Shown: positions 10,547 to 19,623 of the stretch, one piece after another
Position numbering within the stretch: position 1 is the stretch's first letter
How the letters are laid out: each line of letters starts with the position of its first letter
Assembly (NCBI RefSeq): GCF_008757455.1
Contig: NZ_VCMV01000021.1
Location: 124,001 to 188,000 of the forward strand
Direction of reading: 5' to 3'
DNA: 64,000 bases
DNA from: Microvirga brassicacearum
GTDB taxonomy: Bacteria > Pseudomonadota > Alphaproteobacteria > Rhizobiales > Beijerinckiaceae
Position numbers and translations under genes: made by a program
Notes under the pieces: model-generated
What the model saw: the letters and a program-made list of their open reading frames with translations, nothing else
Told to the model about the DNA's origin: nothing
Databases searched by the model: none

Positions 10547-11446
10547 TTATTTGTGGAGCTTCGGATCGAGCGCGTCGCGCAACGCGTCCCCAAGGACGTT
10601 GAACGCGAGAACGACGATGAAGATGAGCAGGCTCGGCAGGACCGACACATGCGGCGCGAAGAACAGGAAGTCGCGGCCTTCCGAGGCCATCGCGCCGAGT
10701 TCGGCCGTGGGTGGCTGCGCGCCAAGCCCGATGAACGACAAGGCCGCCCCGAGCAGAATCACCTGGCCGAAGCGCAGAGTGACGAAAACGAAGATCGACG
10801 ACAGCGAGTTCGGCAAGAGATGCTTCAGGATCAGCCGTGCGTCGCTCATTCCGAGCGAGCGGGCGCTTTCCACATAATCCTGCTGCAACACCACGATCGC
10901 GGCACCACGCACGACCCGCGCCATCAGCGGAACGCTCGCGATCGAGAGAGCGATGATCACGGATGTGAGCCCGGGGCCGAAAATGGCAGCGATCGCAAGG
11001 CCGAAGAGAATCGCCGGAAACGAGAGGAGCACGTCCATCAACCGCATCAGGATCCCGGAGACGCGCGTGTAATAGGCGGCCGCAAACCCGATGACGCCGC
11101 CGATGCCGCACCCGAAGATGACCGATGTGAACCCCATGAAGAGGGTCGTCCGCAGGCCGTAGAGCAGCCGCGTGATCATGTCCCTTCCCTGACCGTCGGT
11201 CCCGAGAAGATCCGTTGTGTCGGGCGGTTTCAGCATATTGGCGAGGTCGCCGCCATAGGGATCGCCGGGCGCAAGCCAGGGCGCGAAAAGCCCCGCCAGC
11301 AACACCGCCACCACGGTCACGAGCGCGAAACAGGCGCTCGGCTCGCGGGCAAGCAGCAGCAGGACGGACGGGCGACGCGCATCGTCCTCCGGGTGAGCGA
11401 CAGCAACGGCAACATCCGCTTGTGGCATTGTGGCGCTCTTGCTCAC
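10547..11446 (-). CDS. Dipeptide-type ABC transporter permease (DppC type)
   Basis: A 299-residue inner-membrane permease. An N-terminal membrane helix (about residues 38-58) is followed by LLGTDGQGRDMITRLLYG, the usual entry to the BPD_transp_1 domain, and the EAA loop DYVESARSLGMSDARLILKH. The start overlaps the stop of the DppB-type gene by 4 bases. The family's typical order B-C is kept, but here the binding protein follows the permeases and the ATPases come after the amidohydrolase. Confidence 0.92.
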   Translation of the reverse strand: MSKSATMPQADVAVAVAHPEDDARRPSVLLLLAREPSACFALVTVVAVLLAGLFAPWLAPGDPYGGDLANMLKPPDTTDLLGTDGQGRDMITRLLYGLRTTLFMGFTSVIFGCGIGGVIGFAAAYYTRVSGILMRLMDVLLSFPAILFGLAIAAIFGPGLTSVIIALSIASVPLMARVVRGAAIVVLQQDYVESARSLGMSDARLILKHLLPNSLSSIFVFVTLRFGQVILLGAALSFIGLGAQPPTAELGAMASEGRDFLFFAPHVSVLPSLLIFIVVLAFNVLGDALRDALDPKLHK

Positions 11447-12384
11447 GCGTTCCTCACTCTCGGATCAAGCACGGCGTAGAGAACATCGACGGCGAGGTTC
11501 ACGATGATGAAGCCGAGGGAGAGGACGATGATCGTTCCTTGCGCCATCGGCAGATCGCTCGACAGGATGGCTCCCACCGCGAGGCGACCGATCCCCGGCC
11601 AGCTGAAGACGGTCTCGGTGACGACGGCGCCGCCAAGCAGGAACCCGATCTGCAGGCCGATGAGCGTCACAACCGGGACAAGGGCATTGCGCAAGGCGTG
11701 ACGCGAAACCACCTGGCGCTCGGGAAGACCTTTGGCGCGCGCCGTGCGAACATGATCTGCGCCAAGCACGTCAAGCACCGACGAACGCGTCATGCGCGCG
11801 ACCGGGCCGACAAAGACGCCGCCGAGTGTCAATGCCGGCAGGACGATCGCCTTGATGCCTTCCCAGGTCCAAAGCGGCCCGCCGCGCCCGGTAAACGGAA
11901 AGATCTGGTACTGGAAACCGAGCAACCAGATCAGCACGAGGCCGAGGAAGAAGACCGGAACCGATACGCCCGCAACTGACACCGCCATGATGGCCCGATC
12001 GAGGAACGTGCCGCGATAATAGCCCCCGATGGTTCCCATCAGGATGCCGAGCGGGATCGCCCAGATCAGCGAGGCAAGCATCAATTCGAGCGTCGGCCCG
12101 ATGGTGGCGCCGAGTTCCTGCGTCACCGGCACGTTGTTGATGATGGAAACGCCAAGGTCCCCCTGCACGAGTTTTCCGATATAGATCAGAAATTGTCGCC
12201 AGAGAGGCTGATCGAGTCCGAGGTCGCGCCTGATCGCCTCGATGATGTCCATGGTGGCGGTCGGTCCCGCGCGCACGATGGCAGGATCCGTGGGGACGAC
12301 CTGCATCAGGACGAATCCGAGCAGAAGCACCCCGAACAGGACAGGAATGGCGAGCAGCAAGCGCTCCGCAGTGTGGCGTAGCAT
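11443..12384 (-). CDS. Dipeptide-type ABC transporter permease (DppB type)
   Basis: A 313-residue permease beginning with the family segment TAERLLLAIPVLFGVLLLGF and containing the EAA loop with DHVRTARAKGLPERQVVSRH. Its six or so membrane helices form the BPD_transp_1 domain. It starts 9 bases after the upstream amidohydrolase stop and ends in a 4-base overlap with the DppC-type gene. Confidence 0.92.
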   Translation of the reverse strand: MLRHTAERLLLAIPVLFGVLLLGFVLMQVVPTDPAIVRAGPTATMDIIEAIRRDLGLDQPLWRQFLIYIGKLVQGDLGVSIINNVPVTQELGATIGPTLELMLASLIWAIPLGILMGTIGGYYRGTFLDRAIMAVSVAGVSVPVFFLGLVLIWLLGFQYQIFPFTGRGGPLWTWEGIKAIVLPALTLGGVFVGPVARMTRSSVLDVLGADHVRTARAKGLPERQVVSRHALRNALVPVVTLIGLQIGFLLGGAVVTETVFSWPGIGRLAVGAILSSDLPMAQGTIIVLSLGFIIVNLAVDVLYAVLDPRVRNA

Positions 12385-12393
12385 CGATCCGGC

Positions 12394-14040
12394 CTATTCC
12401 GCTGCGCGCACGAGCTGGCCTGCTCGGTCGAACACCACCTCACCGCCTAAAATCGTCATGTCGCAGCGCACGTCAGTCTCGAGCGTCTGCGGGTCACAGG
12501 CAAAGATGTCTTCCGACAGGATCGCGATATCGGCGAACTGGCCCGGCACGAGCCGGCCCATGCGGTCCTCGGCGAATTGGGTATAGGCGCCGCAGAACGT
12601 GTAGGCGTGGACCGCCTCCTTCATGGTGAGACGTTCGCCTTCGCCGAGCACCGTGTGGTTTTTGGACTGGCGCGTCACCATGGTGAAGAGGTTCTTGAAC
12701 GGATCGGTGTTGCATACCGGCGCGTCGGAACTTGCCGCCGGATGAAGGCCGGCATCGAGCCACTTGCGCATGGGATAGGATGCGTCGGTGCGCTCCTGCC
12801 CGACGTTGCGAATGTAGAGGTCGCCGAATTCATAGATGAAGAGCGGTTGCGGCACGGGATCGATCCCCGCGGCGACCATGCGTGCGAGCTGATCGTCGGA
12901 GAGAAACCCGCAATGCTCGATGCGATGACGGCGGCCGGTGATCGGGTTTTCCGGGCTGCCGGCTTTCTCAATCCCCGACAGAACCTGCTCGATCGCCGCA
13001 TCGCCGATAGCGTGGATCGCGAGCTGGTAGCCGAGGGCGTGATAATGCGCGAGGTATCCGTGCATCTCCTCGTCGGTAAAGCAGAAAATGCCCCGATTGT
13101 CCGGATCGCCGACGAGATACGGCTCGCTCATCGCGGCCGTCAGGCCGCCCGCACTGCCATCGCCGAAGACTTTCATCGCGCCGTAGCGCAGGATCCCGAC
13201 CTCGCGGCCGAACCGGTAGCCGGCAGCATGCGCTTCATCGCCGATGCCGTCCGGATTTCCATAGATGCAAACCCAGGTGCGCACCGGAAGCCGGCCGGAT
13301 TCGGCAGCCTCTTCGTACGCCGCAATCTCATCCATGCCCGCAAGCATGCCGACGCCCGCGTCCATGACGCTGGTGAAGCCTTGCGAGAGCATGAACTGGC
13401 CGGCTTTCTCGATCGCGCGGATGAGTTCGGCCTTGGACGGCTTCGGCATCGCATTGACGATGGGACGCATCGCCAGTTCGGCCAGGAGGCCGGTCAGCTT
13501 GTTGTCGCGTCTTTCAATCAGACCGCCGTCAGGGCTGGGCGTGTCGTGTCCGATCCCGGCAGCGCGCAAAGCCTGTGAATTGGCGACGCCCACATGGCCG
13601 CAGGTGCGCTTGATGTAAACCGGGTTGTCGGGAGCGATCCGATCGAGCTCCTCGATTGTCGGGTGGCGGCGTTCGGCGAGCTCGTTGTGGTCATAACCGC
13701 GACCCACGACCCATTCGCCGGGCCCCTTGTTCTTTGCCTCTGCGGCAAGACGCCGGAGAATCTCGTCGATGCTTCGCACGCCTTCTTCGACCCGCAGATT
13801 CACCTCGGTCATCGCAATGCCGACCGGCAGAAGGTGCATATGAGCGTCGTTCAATCCCGGAATGGCGACGCGGCCGGCGAGATCGATCATCCGGGTTTGC
13901 GGCCCGCGAAGAGCCGCGATATCGGCTTCCTTTCCGGCCGCCAGCACACGACCGTCACTGATGGCCAGCGCCGCCACGAAACCTTCCGCGAGTCCGGAGA
14001 AGATGCGCCCTCCGGAAATGATGATGTCGGCGTTAGACAT
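12394..14040 (-). CDS. Amidohydrolase family 3 (YtcJ-like) metal-dependent hydrolase
   Basis: A 548-residue amidohydrolase of the YtcJ / amidohydrolase_3 type. The HxH metal pair is in PGLNDAHMHL (His67, His69); further landmarks are MKVFGDGSAGG, AIHAIGDAA, HRIEHCG and the aspartate in SSDAPVCN. The ATG at 14040 (MSNADII) is chosen over upstream in-frame starts because it opens the conserved first strand of the composite beta domain. It is the first gene of the minus-strand operon that continues with the dipeptide-type transporter. Members act on N-acyl amino acids, formamides and related amides; the substrate here is unknown. Confidence 0.85.
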   Translation of the reverse strand: MSNADIIISGGRIFSGLAEGFVAALAISDGRVLAAGKEADIAALRGPQTRMIDLAGRVAIPGLNDAHMHLLPVGIAMTEVNLRVEEGVRSIDEILRRLAAEAKNKGPGEWVVGRGYDHNELAERRHPTIEELDRIAPDNPVYIKRTCGHVGVANSQALRAAGIGHDTPSPDGGLIERRDNKLTGLLAELAMRPIVNAMPKPSKAELIRAIEKAGQFMLSQGFTSVMDAGVGMLAGMDEIAAYEEAAESGRLPVRTWVCIYGNPDGIGDEAHAAGYRFGREVGILRYGAMKVFGDGSAGGLTAAMSEPYLVGDPDNRGIFCFTDEEMHGYLAHYHALGYQLAIHAIGDAAIEQVLSGIEKAGSPENPITGRRHRIEHCGFLSDDQLARMVAAGIDPVPQPLFIYEFGDLYIRNVGQERTDASYPMRKWLDAGLHPAASSDAPVCNTDPFKNLFTMVTRQSKNHTVLGEGERLTMKEAVHAYTFCGAYTQFAEDRMGRLVPGQFADIAILSEDIFACDPQTLETDVRCDMTILGGEVVFDRAGQLVRAAE

Positions 14041-14548
14041 GGTGGCTGTTTCCGTTCCTCTGACGCCCGCGACAGGCTTCATTGTGCTTCGTGGAATTTT
14101 GGCCCAGGCCAGTGCGGCCGAATGGTTCAAACAAGCGGGCGCGCTCCGGTGGCGCGTTCCGACCTGAGCGGAGGGGCAATCAGGCGCGCAATCGACCGCT
14201 CCGCGATCGGGACGTCGACAATCGGAGTTGCCTCATTGGAGCTTCCCTGTGCTTTTGGTATTGATTATTCCCTTGCGTCAGCTTTGCTCAAGATTTTAAG
14301 CGGCGCAATCAACCGGCGGTAGAATTTACGGTCTTTCGCGGGCCTTCGTGCGGACTGCACGCCGATTGGCCTTTTGGCCCAAGGCAAGGGCATATGACTG
14401 CCTCATCGACAGGCATCAATGGGCACGGCGCTGACAAAGCCGATCTCGTCTTGTATAGAATTTTAAGCAGAATAGACTTCCGTTACTAACCGCGGGACGC
14501 GGGCGGCACCGCCTTCAGGGACCGGCAGTGCCCGTCAAGGACCATCTC
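14041..14548. promoter_or_regulatory. Divergent control region between the amidohydrolase operon and the FAD oxidase/XRE operon
   Basis: This 508-base gap separates two divergent operons and holds no convincing gene. It is more AT-rich than its surroundings in its middle and right-hand parts. The nine-base string ATTTTAAGC occurs twice, at 14293-14301 and 14460-14468, each preceded by AGA or AGA A, so these may be operator half-sites or promoter elements. The likely regulator is the XRE-cupin protein at 15996, but that link is inferred from position only. Confidence 0.45.
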
Positions 14549-15991
14549 ATGAGCAACGTGATCGCAGCCCTTGTTACCGCGCTTGGCGCCGACGTCGTGA
14601 GGACGGGCGGGAATATTCCGGCGCGAAATCATGCGGATGCCGGCGGGCAAGTTCCTGTGCCGCCAGATGCTCTTCTCCTCCCGCGTAATACCGATGAGGT
14701 CTCCACCTGCCTGCGGATCTGTCATTCCTTTGCCTGTCCGGTGGTTCCCCAGGGTGGAATGACGGGCCTCGCGGGCGGTGCACATCCCCGCCACGGTGAA
14801 ATCGCCCTGTCGCTCGAACGCCTGGTGGGGATCGAGGAGGTCGACGTTGAAAGCGGCACGTTGACGGCACTCGCCGGGACGCCGCTGGCGACGATCCAGG
14901 CAGCAGCCGAAAACGCGAACCTCATGTGCGGCATCGATCTCGGAGCGCGCGGAACGTGCACCATCGGCGGGAACGTCGCGACGAATGCCGGCGGCAACCA
15001 GGTTCTTCGCTACGGCATGACCCGGCGCAACGTGCTCGGCCTCGAAGTGGTGCTGCCGGATGGACAGGTGTTGCGGTCGCTCAACAAGATGCTGAAGAAC
15101 AATGCCGGCTACGATTGGACACAGTTATTTATCGGCAGCGAAGGGACCCTCGGGATCATCACGCGGGTGGTCGTCGCCTTGTACCCCCGCCCGCGCGGGA
15201 TCCAGTCGGCGCTCTGCGGCGTCGCAAGCTTTTCCGACGCCCTGGCGGTTCTGCGCCGGTTCGACGCCCTGATGCCGGGTCGCCTTCTCGTCTTCGAGGC
15301 CATGTGGCGGGAGTATATGGAGGTCGCCACCGGCCAATTCGGGCTGGCGCAACCTTTCGAAGACGGCTTCGAATTGACGCTCCTGCTGGAGGCCGCCATG
15401 GGCGACGATCCTTCTGGCGAGGAGGCATTCGCCGAAACGCTTGCGTCGTTCATGGAAGACGGCACTCTTCCGACTGCCATCATCGCCCGATCCGAGAATG
15501 ACCGACGACGGTTCTGGTCCTATCGCGAGGCCAATTACGAGTTCGGGCGGGTGCTGCCGAAAGGCTCGCATTTCGACGTCAGCATTCCGCTCGGCCGTAT
15601 GTCTGACGCCGTCGCGTTGCTCCGCGAAGGCGTCGCCGCCCAATGGCCGGACGCGATTCCGATCGTGTTTGGTCACATCGCCGACAGCAACATCCATATC
15701 GCCGTCTACAAGCCCGGCTTCGACGACATGATCGGGCAGGCGATCAACGAGGTCGTGTATGGCATCGTGGCAGAGGTCGGCGGCAGCGTCTCGGCCGAGC
15801 ACGGAATCGGTGTCCTCAAGCGGCCCTACCTGCCGCTCAGTCGTTCGCCGTCGGAACTCGCCTTCATGCGCTCGATCAAGCAGGCGGTCGACCCCCTGAA
15901 CATTCTCAATCGAGGGCGCATCCTGCCCGAGAGTGATCGAAGCAATGTGACGTCGATCTTGAGCGCACCGGCACCCGCAATCATTGGATAA
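14549..15991 (+). CDS. FAD-binding oxidase/dehydrogenase, GlcD / D-2-hydroxyacid type
   Basis: A 480-residue flavoprotein with an N-terminal PCMH-type FAD-binding domain (VVPQGGMTGLAGGAHP, about residues 65-80; later GGNVATNAGG) and a C-terminal FAD-oxidase domain ending SAEHGIGVLKRPYLPL and DPLNILNRGRIL. This is the architecture of GlcD, D-lactate and D-2-hydroxyglutarate dehydrogenases, which oxidise a 2-hydroxy acid to the 2-oxo acid. The ATG at 14549 has AAGGA about 8 bases upstream and is preferred over the GTG at 14528. The product would be a suitable substrate for the ThDP enzyme of the divergent operon, an inferred link. Confidence 0.88.
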   Translation: MSNVIAALVTALGADVVRTGGNIPARNHADAGGQVPVPPDALLLPRNTDEVSTCLRICHSFACPVVPQGGMTGLAGGAHPRHGEIALSLERLVGIEEVDVESGTLTALAGTPLATIQAAAENANLMCGIDLGARGTCTIGGNVATNAGGNQVLRYGMTRRNVLGLEVVLPDGQVLRSLNKMLKNNAGYDWTQLFIGSEGTLGIITRVVVALYPRPRGIQSALCGVASFSDALAVLRRFDALMPGRLLVFEAMWREYMEVATGQFGLAQPFEDGFELTLLLEAAMGDDPSGEEAFAETLASFMEDGTLPTAIIARSENDRRRFWSYREANYEFGRVLPKGSHFDVSIPLGRMSDAVALLREGVAAQWPDAIPIVFGHIADSNIHIAVYKPGFDDMIGQAINEVVYGIVAEVGGSVSAEHGIGVLKRPYLPLSRSPSELAFMRSIKQAVDPLNILNRGRILPESDRSNVTSILSAPAPAIIG

Positions 15992-15995
15992 TCAG

Positions 15996-16571
15996 ATGGA
16001 CTTCAACGTTGGAGCGCGACTGAAGGAGATCAGGACGGCGGCGCGCCTTTCCCAGAGGGAGCTGGCGATCCGCGCCGGGGTCACGCACGGCTTGATTTCA
16101 ATGGTCGAGCAGAACAGGAACAGTCCGTCGGTCGCGTCCTTGCGCAAGATTCTGGGGGGCGTCTCCATGACGATGGCAGACTTTTTCCAGGAGGAAACGA
16201 AGGAGCAGAGCAAGGTCTTCTTCAGCCCGCACGAGTTGATCGATCTGACGTCGAAGCTCAGCGACATCAACAAGCAGAACAACAAGCGGATGACACTTCG
16301 GCAGGTCGGCAATTCGCGCGAGCACGGATTGCAGATCCTGCACGAGCGCTATGAGCCCGGCGCCGATACCGGGCCGATGATGCTCGAACACAACTCCCAT
16401 GAGGGCGGCATCGTCATCACCGGATCGTTGAAAATCACCGTCGGGGATCAGGTCCAGATCCTCCGCTCGGGTGATGCCTATTTGTTCGACAGCCGGATTC
16501 CCCATCGTTTCTGCAATGTCGGAGACGAGCCTTGCGAAGTCGTCAGCGCCTGCACTCCGCCTTACCTTTGA
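15996..16571 (+). CDS. XRE-cupin (PuuR-like) transcriptional regulator
   Basis: A 191-residue regulator with an N-terminal helix-turn-helix (residues about 8-62, including RLSQRELAIRAGVTHGLISM) and a C-terminal cupin barrel (about 105-185, with HNSHEGGIVITG and DSRIPHRF). PuuR-like regulators of this form sense small metabolites and repress catabolic operons. The ATG at 15996 is used; a TTG at 15984 would overlap the upstream gene. It lies 4 bases after the FAD oxidase stop, so the two are cotranscribed, and it probably controls the divergent amidohydrolase/transporter operon. Confidence 0.88.
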   Translation: MDFNVGARLKEIRTAARLSQRELAIRAGVTHGLISMVEQNRNSPSVASLRKILGGVSMTMADFFQEETKEQSKVFFSPHELIDLTSKLSDINKQNNKRMTLRQVGNSREHGLQILHERYEPGADTGPMMLEHNSHEGGIVITGSLKITVGDQVQILRSGDAYLFDSRIPHRFCNVGDEPCEVVSACTPPYL

Positions 16572-16583
16572 CCGGACGACAGA

Positions 16584-17339
16584 TCACCGGCCGGTCGCCA
16601 CCGTAAGCGAACCGAGTATCGCAAGCGCAATGGCGACGAAGGCGGCGTCGCGGACCGAGAATTTCGGCACGTTGGTGAGCGTGCGTGGCGTTCCCGTTGC
16701 GAGGCCGCGCGCTTCCATGGCGATGGCGGTTCGCCCGGCCCGCCGGATCCCGAACGCCAGAAGCGGGATGACGAGGCTGACCGCCTCGAACGGTCCCGGG
16801 ATACGCCGCGGCGCGCGCCCTGATTTCATCGCTCGGGCAAATCGCATCTGCTGCGCCTCGGCTGCCAGATCGGGCACCAGTTGCATGACCGCAAAGAGCG
16901 AGTAGCCAATCCGTGGCGGCAGCTTCGCATAGGCCATCAATGCCCTCACAAAAGCACCTGGATCGGTCGTCAGAGCAAAGAAGGTGGAAATCATCCCGCA
17001 GGCGATGGCTCTCAGGAACAAGTTGACGCCTGCGGAGAAGGCGCGCGACCCGAATGGGGTCTCGCTCGCGACCTGCACGGCGAAGTCGCTCTCCTGGCGG
17101 AAGAGGACGCTCGTGGTCAGAAAGCCAAGGCCGAACAGGCAGAATGGCACCATCAGAGCGAGCAGAACCAACGGCGATGTGCGCTGGAAGACGATCAGAA
17201 CGAGCCACACCAGAAGGATGGCGGCAATCTGAAACCATGCGTCGAAGATCAGCACCGACGCCGCGAGCCAGATCGCGCAGACCGCGAGCTTGCTCAAAGG
17301 GTTAAGCGCGTTCAACACGCGGCGACCCGGTCCAGCCAT
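16584..17339 (-). CDS. ykoC: ECF transporter transmembrane protein (EcfT / YkoC type)
   Basis: A 251-residue membrane protein of the CbiQ/EcfT family, which couples the ATPases of an energy-coupling-factor transporter to its substrate-binding membrane subunit. The coupling motif MEARG is present near residue 208. The start at 17339 (MAGPGRRVLNALNPLSK) overlaps the end of the ATPase gene by 28 bases. It is the fourth gene of a ykoF-ykoE-ykoD-ykoC arrangement. Its stop is 12 bases from the converging stop of the XRE regulator. Confidence 0.88.
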   Translation of the reverse strand: MAGPGRRVLNALNPLSKLAVCAIWLAASVLIFDAWFQIAAILLVWLVLIVFQRTSPLVLLALMVPFCLFGLGFLTTSVLFRQESDFAVQVASETPFGSRAFSAGVNLFLRAIACGMISTFFALTTDPGAFVRALMAYAKLPPRIGYSLFAVMQLVPDLAAEAQQMRFARAMKSGRAPRRIPGPFEAVSLVIPLLAFGIRRAGRTAIAMEARGLATGTPRTLTNVPKFSVRDAAFVAIALAILGSLTVATGR

Positions 17340-19000
17340 CGCCTGGCGGCGGCTGACGACGGTTCGGCCAGATCGGCTCGGCGGAGCAGGTCGGCATCCC
17401 GCAATAGCTCGCCGGTGGGTCCGTCCGCGAGGATGCGCCCTTCGCCCACCACGATGGAGCGCGGGCAAAGGCGCAATGCGAGATCCATGTCGTGAGTGAT
17501 CACCGCCACAGCGCGGCCCTGTCGGCACAAGCCGGCTATTTGCGCCGTCAAAGCAGCCGCGCCGGCGGCATCGAGCCCGGCCATCGGCTCATCGAGAACG
17601 AGCAAGGGCCAGCGATCCGTGATGGTGAGCGTCGCCAGCGCAAGGCGGCGCTTCTGCCCTTGTGACAATTCGAACGGGTGTTGCCGACCCAATCCGCCAA
17701 GACCCCACTTCTCCAACGTCTCGGCGACGAGCCGGGCTTGTTCGGCGTCACCGATCCGCGGTGGCAATGCGGCGCGCAATTCATCGCTGACGGTTCCGCC
17801 GACGAACTGGTTCTCCGAACGCTGAAACGCGACCCCGCCGGTGGCACCCTGCCGCTTTCCGCTTTTCACCGGGAGCAATCCGGCAAGGCACAAACCAAGC
17901 GTTGATTTGCCGGCGCCATTCGCGCCGAGAATGCCGACGGTTTCCCCTTCGCGAATCCTGAAATCGACGTTGCGCAACACGACGGGTCCGAGGAACGGCG
18001 CGCAGGCGGCGTCGAGCAATTCAGCCGCCACGGGAGCGTCGGTGACGGCCGCATCCGCAGGCGCCGCACATGCGGCAACGAACGCTGCAACGACGGGCTT
18101 TGCCCGTGCAATGGCAGATTGCGGCGCATGCGATGGATCGAGATGGGCCAGTGCCTCCTCGATCGACAGGGGCGCGATCGGCGGCGCGAGGCCTATCCTG
18201 GTGAGTTCTCCATCGAGTTCCGCGGCCGCAGGACGCCAGATGCCGAGTGTCGCCAGCACCGCGCGCTTGTCGCGAAAGATCGTGCGCGGAACACCATCGG
18301 CGATGATGGTGCCGTCGGCTCCCAGTACGACCATTCGATCAATGGTCTCGATCAGGCCGTCGAGCCGGTGATCCACGATCAGCATCGTCTGGGTTGCGGG
18401 CGCCTTCGCGAGTAGGGCGTGAAGGCGATTCGCCGCCTCGGGCGCCAGATGTGCGGTGGGTTCATCGGCAACGAAAATGCCAGCGTCCTGCACAAGCGTC
18501 GCGGCCAGGGCCACCAATTGCCGTTCGCCCCCCGAGAGAGACGACGAGCGGCGCTGGCGCCAACTCTCCGGCAACCGGACCTCACGCATGGCATCCCCGA
18601 TCACCGCCGCGATCTCGGCCTCCGGCATCGCACGATTTTCGAGCGCGAAGGCGATCTCGTCCTCGACCCGCATTCCGCAAAGCGTCTGGTCGGCGTCCTG
18701 AAAATATTGCGCGACCTCGGGTGCCCATCCGGCCGGCTCCCGCGATCCGACGTCGATCCCCCCGATGGTGATCTCGCCGCCGACCTCCGCGGGTATGCTG
18801 TTGGGGAGCAGTCCCGTCAGCGTGAGCAGCAATGTCGACTTGCCCGACCCCGAGGCGCCGAGCAGAAGCACCCGCTCGCCCGGTCGGAGTTGCAAATCGA
18901 GGGGCCCGACCGCATTGCGCCCGGCGAACGGATATCGCACGTCGACGCCGCGCCACTCCGCGGCCGAACTGGCCTCAGGCGTGGACAGATCGAATGTCAT
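17312..19000 (-). CDS. ykoD: ECF transporter double ATPase (YkoD type)
   Basis: A 562-residue protein holding two ABC ATPase domains in tandem. Domain 1 has Walker A GASGSGKST near residue 51, signature LSGGERQ and Walker B FVADEPTAHL; domain 2 has Walker A GANGAGKST, signature LSQGQKRRL and Walker B LLVLDEPMAGLD. An alanine-rich linker of about 60 residues joins them. Domain 1's Walker B uses ADEP where domain 2 uses LDEP. The ATG at 19000 overlaps the ykoE end by 26 bases and its own end overlaps ykoC by 28, so all three are tightly coupled. Confidence 0.9.
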   Translation of the reverse strand: MTFDLSTPEASSAAEWRGVDVRYPFAGRNAVGPLDLQLRPGERVLLLGASGSGKSTLLLTLTGLLPNSIPAEVGGEITIGGIDVGSREPAGWAPEVAQYFQDADQTLCGMRVEDEIAFALENRAMPEAEIAAVIGDAMREVRLPESWRQRRSSSLSGGERQLVALAATLVQDAGIFVADEPTAHLAPEAANRLHALLAKAPATQTMLIVDHRLDGLIETIDRMVVLGADGTIIADGVPRTIFRDKRAVLATLGIWRPAAAELDGELTRIGLAPPIAPLSIEEALAHLDPSHAPQSAIARAKPVVAAFVAACAAPADAAVTDAPVAAELLDAACAPFLGPVVLRNVDFRIREGETVGILGANGAGKSTLGLCLAGLLPVKSGKRQGATGGVAFQRSENQFVGGTVSDELRAALPPRIGDAEQARLVAETLEKWGLGGLGRQHPFELSQGQKRRLALATLTITDRWPLLVLDEPMAGLDAAGAAALTAQIAGLCRQGRAVAVITHDMDLALRLCPRSIVVGEGRILADGPTGELLRDADLLRRADLAEPSSAAARRWLDRVAAC

Positions 19001-19559
19001 GATCGATCGCAAGTCCCGCCAACACGCCGGTCTTGTAGAGGGCGCGCACGATGAGATGACCGAGAAGGCCCCCCAGCAACGCGCCACTCAGGCACCGCAG
19101 CACGAACATGGCGATCAGAATCGTGGGTTGCAGCGCGCCGTAATCGAAGCGGATCCACGTATAGGCGAAGGAGAAAATTGCCGCGCCGACGCCCGCCGCC
19201 ATCAGAACCGGCAGCGAATAGTTGCGCCATCTCGTGGCGGCGAACACGACTTCCGCGCCGGCGCCTTGCACCGCGCCCGTGACGAGGAGCAGCAGCCCGG
19301 CAGGGCTTCCGAGGAGAATCTGGACGAGCGATGCCAGGACTTCCGCCGTGAAGGCGACACCTGGCTTTCGGATGATCGCCGCCGCGACGATCGAGACGAC
19401 GAACCAGAAACCCATGACGACATCCATGGTGAGCGAGCCGAACAACGCCTGAGCGATCAGCCACACCTGCACCCAGCCGAGATAGAGGACGGCGAAGACC
19501 GCCCCCAGAACCGTGATGATGAGCGTTTCACGTAGGCTCCAGCCTTGCTTGTCAGACAT
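18975..19559 (-). CDS. ykoE: ECF transporter substrate-binding membrane subunit (YkoE type)
   Basis: A 194-residue protein of five or six membrane helices. The segments ITVLGAVFAVLYLGWVQ, GFWFVVSIVAAAIIRKPG and AEVLASLVQILLGSPAG match my memory of YkoE, the S component for thiamin precursor (hydroxymethylpyrimidine) uptake. The assignment is supported by the TPP riboswitch and the YkoF gene upstream. It starts 64 bases after the ykoF stop. Confidence 0.88.
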   Translation of the reverse strand: MSDKQGWSLRETLIITVLGAVFAVLYLGWVQVWLIAQALFGSLTMDVVMGFWFVVSIVAAAIIRKPGVAFTAEVLASLVQILLGSPAGLLLLVTGAVQGAGAEVVFAATRWRNYSLPVLMAAGVGAAIFSFAYTWIRFDYGALQPTILIAMFVLRCLSGALLGGLLGHLIVRALYKTGVLAGLAIDHDIRSVHA

Positions 19560-19623
19560 ATCGATTTTCCGGTTTTGGAGGAAAAGATGGCAGAAAGGGA
19601 TCGCTGGCGATCCGCGTTGCGCT

